A stretch of DNA of 5,215 nucleotides from Spirochaeta sp. (GTDB lineage Bacteria; Spirochaetota; Spirochaetia; DSM-27196; Alkalispirochaetaceae), in contig SKHA01000046.1 in assembly GCA_007117185.1 (NCBI GenBank), positions 1-5,215 of the forward strand, written 5' to 3'. The notes beneath the pieces are model-generated. The model made no database searches. It saw only the letters and a list, made by a program, of their open reading frames with translations, and was not told where the DNA came from. Below are positions 1-5,215 of the stretch, piece by piece. The number at the start of each line of letters is the position of its first letter. Positions within the stretch are counted from its first letter, which is position 1. A program made the position numbers and the translations under genes.

Positions 1-344
1 AGGAATCCTGGACGGTGTTCGAATAGCTGCAGAGCAACGGGAGAGGCGGGTTTCTCCCGGGTTTTGTTGGGGTCCTCCAAGGGTCGGCATTGCCGGAGAG
101 GGCGTGACAGGCGATCCACAAATCGTTACCGCCAATCGGAGTGCCGGCACGTTTCAGTCGGTTTGCATGATCGCCGCCCGCAGCGATTCGTTCCACTACC
201 GCCGGGGGTTTGTGTTTCATCAGGTGCGCGTCCCGTTGTCTGGGTTCATCCGGAATGGGGTGGAGCACCAAATCGCCTTTATCGTTTCGAAAAATTCGGA
301 TGGTACTACTGTCACAGCGATACTCCCGGGGGATGCGAAAACCG
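1..344. other. Stretch with no supportable gene
   Basis: I see no recognisable protein or RNA gene here. An open frame beginning with ATG at 104 runs through this stretch, but it continues into the tRNA promoter and through the whole tRNA to 499. Its last 25 or so residues are simply the tRNA read as protein, and its first 80 residues match no family I know. The only structure is a weak hairpin at 38-59. It may be intergenic DNA or the decayed end of an upstream gene. Confidence 0.5.
38..65 (+). terminator. Weak hairpin, possible terminator of an upstream gene
   Basis: CGGGAGA (38-44) pairs perfectly with TCTCCCG (53-59) around an 8-base loop, and is followed by GGTTTTG. The 7-bp stem is good but the T run is only four long, so this could be a weak intrinsic terminator for a gene left of the window or a chance hairpin. 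No coding end is visible upstream to anchor it. Confidence 0.3.
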
Positions 345-373
345 TTGACATTCGACCTCTTGGTGACTATTCT
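345..373 (+). promoter_or_regulatory. Sigma70-type promoter of the tRNA-Ala gene
   Basis: A perfect -35 box TTGACA (345-350) is followed, after an ideal 17-base spacer, by TATTCT (368-373), which matches 4 of 6 positions of the -10 consensus. Transcription would begin near 380, leaving a leader of about 42 bases before the mature tRNA at 422, to be removed by RNase P. A stable-RNA gene directly downstream, closed by a strong terminator, supports the call. Confidence 0.72.
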
Positions 374-421
374 ACGGCACATAGCCACAGACCGTGTCAT
401 GCCGTTGTAGTGGAATTTTTC

Positions 422-494
422 GGGGAATTAGCTCAGTTGGTAGAGCGGTTGGTTCGCAATCAACAGGTCACCGGTTCGAATCCGGTATTCTCCA
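422..494 (+). tRNA. tRNA-Ala, anticodon CGC
   Basis: A complete 73-base cloverleaf that decodes the alanine codon GCG. The acceptor stem is GGGGAAT (422-428) with ATTCTCC (487-493). The D stem is GCTC/GAGC with loop AGTTGGTA. The anticodon stem is GTTGG/TCAAC (448-452, 460-464, closing G-U pair) with loop TTCGCAA, anticodon CGC at 455-457. The variable loop is AGGTC, and the T arm is ACCGG-TTCGAAT-CCGGT (470-486). The acceptor carries a G3:U70 wobble pair and discriminator A73, the known identity elements of alanine tRNA, which confirms the anticodon reading. The 3' CCA is not encoded: A73 is followed by GGT, so it must be added after transcription. The gene stands alone between its own promoter and terminator. 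The DNA downstream is lower in GC and holds accessory-type genes, as at many tRNA-linked insertion sites. Confidence 0.96.
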
Positions 495-502
495 GGTAAC
501 CC

Positions 503-530
503 AAGCTCCGCGATCGCGGAGCTTTTCTTT
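503..530 (+). terminator. Intrinsic terminator of the tRNA-Ala transcript
   Basis: AAGCTCCGC (503-511) pairs perfectly with GCGGAGCTT (516-524) across a GATC loop, followed by TTCTTT (525-530). The 9-bp GC-rich stem and T-rich tail start nine bases after the tRNA 3' end, a textbook Rho-independent terminator. It insulates the tRNA from the accessory genes downstream. Confidence 0.9.
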
Positions 531-746
531 GGCAACGGCGTCTATATCCAAACACCGTTCAACAGAGACTCTGAGAAAGGTCGAAAGCTCTGGGCGGACA
601 TCTCGCGATGGCAAGCCAATGGCAAGTATGATCGGTGCTCTCGGCGACATCGGGAGTTCGGCCGATCGCGTTGACGACTTCGTTCCGGTGAACGGGCCCC
701 GACACCGTACTCCAATTCTGGTTCCGCCCGTCGCCCGGGGGTTTCG
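531..746. other. Gap between tRNA terminator and nucleotidyltransferase pair
   Basis: No gene is supported. One forward frame stays open from at least 531 to a TGA at 672 and reads as plausible protein (a segment with WADISRWQANGKYD), but it has no start codon that I can defend and no recognised family. It could be a decayed gene fragment of the kind often left beside tRNA genes. Any promoter for the downstream pair should lie in this gap or just inside the first ORF. I see no convincing -35/-10 pair here: TTGACG at 671-676 lacks a partner at the right distance. Confidence 0.4.
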
Positions 747-1268
747 ATGATTGTTTCACTCGTCCCGGTGGATTACTATCGGAGTATGGACAACGAAGTG
801 AGCCGCAGGGTTGACGATGCGTACCGGCGGACCACATGGGGCAATACCACTGTCACCGCCGAGGGTTGGAGACAGATACTTGACGGCGATGACGAAGAGC
901 AGAAACAGAAGCTCTTTGTGCACCTCTTTCTTGAGTCTGCCGACGGTAGTGACGTGCGTGAGTTATTTCCGCAGGAAGAAATCCAAGGCTACCTGTCTCG
1001 AATGGACAGACCACTCCCTCGGCCGCATGTGGAACAACGCCGGCGCGTGTGGCGATGGGTGTACTGCGGTATCCGAGAGGCGATTCCTGAACTGGATTGG
1101 CCGGCACCTCAGAAATCCAAGGGAGTGTGGCGCGATGGAAACCACAAGGTACGAGCAACTCTATCGGCTACAAGACGCCGCAATGGCGATGGTATTTTCC
1201 CGCCGGTTGGGATTCTATTTGACTGGCGGAACCGCATTGAGCCGTTTTCACCTGGACCATCGCTATAG
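747..1268 (+). CDS. Small unrecognised protein, putative partner of the downstream nucleotidyltransferase
   Basis: I cannot name this family. The most protein-like part runs from W31 to W118: a helix-rich segment rich in Glu, Gln and Leu (residues 41-86), then an Arg-rich stretch RRRVWRWVYCG (98-108) ending in PELDW (114-118). There is no obvious helix-turn-helix, so it does not look like the AbiEi antitoxin that normally precedes AbiEii. Its position directly upstream of the toxin-like gene suggests a co-transcribed cassette, perhaps with this protein as antitoxin or accessory factor; that is inference from context. The start is uncertain. ATG 747 has GGGGG five bases upstream; ATG 786 is an alternative, with a -10-like TACTAT ending six bases before it. 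The last 44 residues or so overlap the next gene by 134 bases and look like unselected read-through, so the real end or an ancestral frame may differ. Confidence 0.55.
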   Translation: MIVSLVPVDYYRSMDNEVSRRVDDAYRRTTWGNTTVTAEGWRQILDGDDEEQKQKLFVHLFLESADGSDVRELFPQEEIQGYLSRMDRPLPRPHVEQRRRVWRWVYCGIREAIPELDWPAPQKSKGVWRDGNHKVRATLSATRRRNGDGIFPPVGILFDWRNRIEPFSPGPSL

Positions 1269-1824
1269 CGATGACCTGGGTTTTTTTACCCATGAGATCA
1301 ATGCGTTTGGAGATATGGTACGTGTGATTCGATCCGATCTTGATGACGAGTTCGATTCGGTCACCACCGCGATCGATGCCAGAGACTTTAAACGGATTCT
1401 CGTGACAGAAGACGACCTTACGCTGAACATTGATTTTGTCGGTGATCGGGCGCCCCGCGTCGAAATTCCCGAAGATCACGACGGTCGATACATCGATACT
1501 GTGAGAAATATTCTCAGCAACAAGGTAGGAGCAGTTCTATCCCGAGATGAGGCACGGGATGTTGTCGATATGGTTCAAATCTGCCTGTCGTTTCGCTTTT
1601 CCTGGTCCGAAATCCTCCAGGAAGCACGTAAGAAACAGCAGTTCGAGCTTGAAGAACTTGTCTATCGGCTTTCCACCTTTCCGGTCCAGATGATATTCAC
1701 GATCCCGTACCGCCGAAGCCCACCCGACCCGGACGAGATGGAAACACTGATCCGTGCAATAGGAAATGATATCAAGACGACCACGGACAATTCACTTGCA
1801 CACGCGCAGGCGCCGAGTTTGTAA
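1135..1824 (+). CDS. AbiEii/AbiGii-type nucleotidyltransferase, catalytic motif altered
   Basis: A 229-residue member of the nucleotidyltransferase superfamily used as the toxin of AbiE-like type IV toxin-antitoxin and abortive-infection systems; active members transfer nucleotides to a target such as tRNA. The family signature is clear: GGTALSRF (31-38), then HRYSDDL (42-48), a third acidic residue in LNIDFV (D100), and the conserved C-terminal motif with K130, R137, D142 and D145 (NK...SRDEARDVVD). The usual motif is S-(D/E)-D-x-D-F-F. Here it reads S-D-D-L-G-F-F, so the second Asp of the catalytic DxD pair is Gly49 (GGT, 1279-1281). The enzyme may therefore be inactive or attenuated. ATG 1135 is chosen because AAGGGAG (1119-1125) lies nine bases upstream and the family homology begins just after it. 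The frame is open to 811, but those residues read the partner gene out of frame. Sampled GC is lower than in the flanking metabolic genes, consistent with transfer. Confidence 0.85.
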   Translation: METTRYEQLYRLQDAAMAMVFSRRLGFYLTGGTALSRFHLDHRYSDDLGFFTHEINAFGDMVRVIRSDLDDEFDSVTTAIDARDFKRILVTEDDLTLNIDFVGDRAPRVEIPEDHDGRYIDTVRNILSNKVGAVLSRDEARDVVDMVQICLSFRFSWSEILQEARKKQQFELEELVYRLSTFPVQMIFTIPYRRSPPDPDEMETLIRAIGNDIKTTTDNSLAHAQAPSL

Positions 1825-1927
1825 CCCCTCGCAGTCAATGATCACCTGCGACGTCGCCAGGGCCGCTGCTCCAGTTGAGCGGAGCCATCGACTTCTCTCG
1901 CCGCGAAATGGAATACTGAGTATGACT

Positions 1928-1955
1928 TTTACCTTCGGTCCGATTAGTGTATCCT
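1928..1955 (+). promoter_or_regulatory. Candidate promoter of the aldo/keto reductase gene
   Basis: TTTACC (1928-1933, 4 of 6 to the -35 consensus) and TATCCT (1950-1955, 4 of 6 to the -10 consensus) are separated by 16 bases. The -10 ends six bases before the ATG at 1962, so transcription would start at or next to the start codon. No Shine-Dalgarno is visible before that ATG, which fits a leaderless mRNA. The call rests on consensus match only. Confidence 0.45.
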
Positions 1956-1961
1956 GTCCAT

Positions 1962-2810
1962 ATGGCATTCAACCTTGACAACCTCACCAGCACGGTGACC
2001 CTGACCAACGGGGTCCAAATGCCCGTCTTCGGCCTTGGCGTCTTTAAAAGCGAGCCGGGAGCGGAGACGGAGAACGCCGTTGGCGCGGCGGTGGAGCTCG
2101 GATATCAGCACATCGACACCGCCGCGTACTACAAAAACGAAGCGGATGTTGGACGGGCCCTTGCGGGCACCGGCGCCGGGACCGGCACGGGTGTGTTTGT
2201 CACCACCAAGGTCTGGAACTCCGACCAGGGCTACGACAACACCCTGCGCGCTTTTGACCGCAGCCTGGAGGAGCTCAACCTCCCGGCGGTGGACCTGTAC
2301 CTGGTTCACTGGCCCAAACCTGAACACATGAAAGACACCTGGCGGGCGATGGAGCGCATCTACGACCAGAAGCTTGCCCGGGCAATCGGGGTGAGCAACT
2401 TCGAACCCCATCACCTGGAGGAGCTCTCGGTGCACGGCAACCACGCCCCCACGGTGAACCAGGTGGAACTGCACCCCTACCTCACCCAGCAGGCGGTGCG
2501 GGATTATTGCCGGGAACACCAGATCGTGGTGGAGGCGTGGAGCCCCCTGGGTCGGGGCAAGGTGATCGGTGACGCTGTGCTGAAAGAGATCGGCAAGGCC
2601 CACAACCGCAGCGAGGTTCAGGTGGCGCTGCGCTGGGCACTGCAGCACGATATCGTGGTGATTCCCAAATCGGTCAACCGCGATCGCATCGCCGACAATA
2701 CCCGGGTATTCGACTTCACCCTCTCAGCGGACGAGATGGCCCGCATTGATGGGCTGCACGTCGGCGAAGCGGGGCGAGTCGGCCCCCACCCCGACACGAT
2801 CTCATTCTGA
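1962..2810 (+). CDS. Aldo/keto reductase, 2,5-diketo-D-gluconate reductase-like
   Basis: A 282-residue cytoplasmic NAD(P)H-dependent oxidoreductase with the aldo/keto reductase barrel, which reduces carbonyl groups of sugars, ketoacids or aldehydes to alcohols. The full catalytic tetrad is present: D52 and Y57 ([11 protein letters not shown]), K83 (VTTKVW) and H116 (LVHWP). GVSNF (143-147) and the cofactor loop [13 protein letters not shown] (234-246) match the NADPH phosphate-binding motif of the DkgA/DkgB-type branch. Length is normal for that group. The exact substrate cannot be read from sequence, so no gene symbol is given. ATG 1962 starts a normal N-terminus; the frame is open from GTG 1947, which adds five residues. 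No Shine-Dalgarno precedes 1962. Residues 68-77 form an odd Gly/Thr-rich run (AGTGAGTGTG) where relatives have a mixed charged loop. The 3' end overlaps the convergent chemoreceptor gene by nine bases, and the GH1 gene beyond it suggests a sugar-related neighbourhood. Confidence 0.93.
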   Translation: MAFNLDNLTSTVTLTNGVQMPVFGLGVFKSEPGAETENAVGAAVELGYQHIDTAAYYKNEADVGRALAGTGAGTGTGVFVTTKVWNSDQGYDNTLRAFDRSLEELNLPAVDLYLVHWPKPEHMKDTWRAMERIYDQKLARAIGVSNFEPHHLEELSVHGNHAPTVNQVELHPYLTQQAVRDYCREHQIVVEAWSPLGRGKVIGDAVLKEIGKAHNRSEVQVALRWALQHDIVVIPKSVNRDRIADNTRVFDFTLSADEMARIDGLHVGEAGRVGPHPDTISF

Positions 2811-4337
2811 GCGCAGCACCTCGTTGATCCGGTCACGCAACTCCCGGTCTTCCTCACGCAGCGCCATCACCACCGGGATGCGCTCGAGGGTAGCGGTGGA
2901 CGGGACGATTGCCCCGCGAAAGTACCGTTTGGAGACCCACTGTCCCACCTGACTGTCTGTCACCACCCCCCGGGTCCGCTGCCAGATCGTCCTGGCGATC
3001 CCCTGGATGTCGTTTTCAACGGACAGCAATTCCGCTCCCACCGGGGCGATGCTCGTCTCAGCGTAGCTGCCAAGCTGGCAAGCGATACGGCTGCCCCGAA
3101 AGGACTGCGGATCAAGTTGGGTAGGTTTGGCGCCCACAGTGAGGATCACCGGTTCGAAGTAGGCGTAGGGGTCAGTGACGATCGCCCCGATTTGCTCAAG
3201 GTGTCTGTTGGGCCAGCCCACATTCAGCAGGATCCGCACCTCTCCCTTGCGAAACGTCTCGAAGAGGTCGCCAAACTGCCTGGGGTGGTAGATCACCGAG
3301 AGACCCAGCTTCGCTGCCAGTGCAGACATGCGGTCGATACTGATTCCGGCGGAACGCCCATCCTCCAGGTAGCACCACGGAGGATAGGCCAGGTCGTGCC
3401 CCACGATCAGTGACGCAGCGCCGGCGCCGTCACCCTGGGACCGGGTCAGCGCAGCGACGCTGTCCCGCAGACGGGTATCGTCATCACCGTACAGGGCGAC
3501 GATGCGACCCTCTTCGGCGATGCTGTCTCTCACGTACGTTCCGGCATCTTCAAGGGTCTCCACCGCCTGGTGCAGAAGCTCCACCGCTTCCCGGACCCGG
3601 GCCAGTTGCCCGTCCTGGGTGTTCACCGCGCCGGTGACCGTCTTCATGCTTTCCTCGATTCGCAGCAGCGCGTTGAACGCCCGATCAACCTCCGCGCCGG
3701 TGCTCTGAATCCGGCTGTCAACCCCCGCTTTGACTGACTCGTATTCGCCGATCCCGGCCATCGTCTGGGAGACCCGATCCCGCAGGGTGGTAAGCAGCCC
3801 GCCCATCGCTCCGGTCAGGTTGTTGCTTTGCTCGGCCAGACGCTTGACCTCATCAGCGACAACCTTGAACCCACGGCCGGCACTGCCCGCCCGGGCGGCC
3901 TCAATTGCCGCGTTCAGGGAGAGCAGGTTTGTCAGGTCGGCGATCTCGCCGATCGCCCGAATGACCTCACCGATCTGGTTGGCGGCGTCATCGACCTGCC
4001 GGAACGCGGTAGAAACCGCCTCAAAGCGGGACTCCATGTCCGTTACCGCTTCGGTGAAGCTCTCCAGAGTGTCCCGGATTGCGGTGAACCCCTGTACGGT
4101 GGCTTTGACCTGCTCTTCCGTCTGCCCGGCTTCTGAGAGGACGTTCTGCACCTGGCTGGAGAGCTCCTCAAGAGCGGGGATGATCTGGTTGACTGCGGAA
4201 CTGTTCCGTTCGGTGCCCTCCACCATCTCCCCGGCGAACGCGCCGGTCAGGCGGGTCACCGCGACCAGGCTCCAGACCCGGCTGGACAGAACCTGTACCG
4301 CCGCCTCGAGTTCCTGAGTCTTCCTGTCGGTGTCCAT
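2802..4337 (-). CDS. Soluble chemoreceptor: N-terminal MCP signalling domain fused to C-terminal SBP_bac_3 domain
   Basis: A 511-residue protein with an inverted receptor layout. Residues 9-287 or so form the long antiparallel coiled-coil hairpin of methyl-accepting chemotaxis proteins. Its tip is unmistakable ([22 protein letters not shown] from 130, then [18 protein letters not shown] to 171) and would contact CheA and CheW. Residues 309-509 or so match a family-3 periplasmic solute-binding fold: [12 protein letters not shown] (310-321), a conserved Arg after GWPN (R378), TDPYAYFEP (388-396) and a late VVTDSQ (458-463) near where relatives place a ligand-binding Asp. There is no signal peptide, membrane helix or HAMP domain, so both parts should be cytoplasmic. 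E74/E75 fit the methylation-site pattern; the C-terminus (VLRSE) lacks the CheR/CheB tether pentapeptide. The start is supported by AAGGGGGG five bases before the ATG. The gene is convergent with the aldo/keto reductase and divergent from the GH1 gene. Ligand unknown; amino acids are usual for this binding family. Confidence 0.92.
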   Translation of the reverse strand: MDTDRKTQELEAAVQVLSSRVWSLVAVTRLTGAFAGEMVEGTERNSSAVNQIIPALEELSSQVQNVLSEAGQTEEQVKATVQGFTAIRDTLESFTEAVTDMESRFEAVSTAFRQVDDAANQIGEVIRAIGEIADLTNLLSLNAAIEAARAGSAGRGFKVVADEVKRLAEQSNNLTGAMGGLLTTLRDRVSQTMAGIGEYESVKAGVDSRIQSTGAEVDRAFNALLRIEESMKTVTGAVNTQDGQLARVREAVELLHQAVETLEDAGTYVRDSIAEEGRIVALYGDDDTRLRDSVAALTRSQGDGAGAASLIVGHDLAYPPWCYLEDGRSAGISIDRMSALAAKLGLSVIYHPRQFGDLFETFRKGEVRILLNVGWPNRHLEQIGAIVTDPYAYFEPVILTVGAKPTQLDPQSFRGSRIACQLGSYAETSIAPVGAELLSVENDIQGIARTIWQRTRGVVTDSQVGQWVSKRYFRGAIVPSTATLERIPVVMALREEDRELRDRINEVLRSE

Positions 4338-4342
4338 CTGCG

Positions 4343-4350
4343 CCCCCCTT
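4343..4350 (-). promoter_or_regulatory. Ribosome binding site of the chemoreceptor gene
   Basis: AAGGGGGG on the minus strand (4350-4343), five bases before the ATG at 4337-4335. It is an unusually G-rich Shine-Dalgarno and fixes the start of the receptor at MDTDRK, confirming that no N-terminal sensor or membrane segment has been missed. Confidence 0.6.
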
Positions 4351-4368
4351 TTATGAGTGCCAATGTCG

Positions 4369-4397
4369 ATTATACCCCTTGAACGGCGGGGCGCCTA
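4369..4397 (-). promoter_or_regulatory. Candidate promoter of the chemoreceptor gene
   Basis: On the minus strand a perfect TATAAT (4374-4369) lies 31 bases upstream of the chemoreceptor ATG. The -35 region 17 bases upstream (TAGGCG, 4397-4392) matches only 3 of 6 positions, so an activator may be needed. It does not resemble the sigma28 flagellar/chemotaxis consensus. The predicted leader of about 25 bases contains the G-rich Shine-Dalgarno. Confidence 0.55.
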
Positions 4398-4419
4398 CCG
4401 AAAACGGACCGAGATGGGT

Positions 4420-5215
<796 letters not shown>

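Noticed and set aside
454..458. Reading the anticodon as GCA (Cys)
   Set aside because: It would misplace U33 and unbalance the loop. The G3:U70 pair and A73 fit alanine, and a Cys tRNA would carry U73.
104..499. 131-codon forward open frame across the promoter and tRNA
   Set aside because: Its last 25 or so residues are the tRNA gene translated, and it spans the tRNA promoter. The N-terminal part matches no family I recognise.
394..750. 118-codon forward open frame through tRNA, terminator and gap
   Set aside because: It crosses a structural RNA gene and a strong terminator, and the product has no recognisable domain.
751..779. TTGTTT, 17 bases, TACTAT as a full promoter for the cassette
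   Set aside because: The -35 matches only 3 of 6 positions. It is kept only as part of the leaderless observation.
811..1134. Extended N-terminus of the nucleotidyltransferase
   Set aside because: The extra 108 residues are the partner gene read out of frame. ATG 1135 has a good Shine-Dalgarno and begins just before the family homology.
1848..1857. Perfect palindrome GCGACGTCGC after the nucleotidyltransferase gene
   Set aside because: It has no T run and so is no intrinsic terminator. There is no second copy to support an operator, and it is short.
1944..2648. 234-codon open frame antisense to the aldo/keto reductase
   Set aside because: A shadow of the high-GC coding strand. The reductase has all catalytic motifs in the forward frame.
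3146..3158. 13-base match to the T arm of the tRNA (TCACCGGTTCGAA), possible attachment site
   Set aside because: It lies inside the intact binding-domain coding sequence, stops at the T loop and not at the tRNA end, and a match of this length is not surprising by chance.
3730..4317. 195-codon open frame antisense to the receptor signalling domain
   Set aside because: A Ser/Arg/Ala-rich shadow of a well-supported MCP gene.

Overview
The window looks like chromosomal DNA from a free-living, motile, sugar-using bacterium with a fairly high GC content. Hand-counted sample lines give about 67% GC in the aldo/keto reductase gene and about 42-55% in the nucleotidyltransferase gene. A cytoplasmic chemoreceptor and a GH1 glycosidase would suit a saccharolytic free-living spirochaete or a similar organism, but nothing in the sequence fixes the phylum.

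Layout. Positions 1-344 hold no gene I can support, only a weak hairpin near the start. A sigma70-type promoter (345-373) drives a tRNA-Ala(CGC) gene (422-494), which is closed by a strong intrinsic terminator (503-530). Next comes a lower-GC accessory block. It holds a small unrecognised protein (747-1268) overlapping an AbiEii/AbiGii-type nucleotidyltransferase (1135-1824). The pair resembles a toxin-antitoxin or abortive-infection cassette beside a tRNA, but one catalytic Asp of the nucleotidyltransferase is replaced by Gly.

The rest is high-GC. It contains an aldo/keto reductase of the 2,5-diketogluconate-reductase type (1962-2810, plus strand), a convergent chemoreceptor gene (2802-4337, minus strand) whose 3' end overlaps it by 9 bases, and a divergent GH1 beta-glycosidase (4460 onward, plus strand) cut by the window end.

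The most unusual gene is the chemoreceptor. It has no membrane segment, HAMP domain or signal peptide. A complete methyl-accepting signalling hairpin occupies the N-terminal half, and a family-3 solute-binding-protein (SBP_bac_3) fold is fused to its C-terminus. This implies a cytoplasmic receptor that binds a small molecule and signals through the end of the hairpin opposite the usual input. Its location between an aldo/keto reductase and a beta-glycosidase hints at a link with carbohydrate metabolism, but that is inference. Two plus-strand genes have -10-like hexamers exactly 6 bases before an ATG and no well-placed Shine-Dalgarno, which suggests leaderless transcription.
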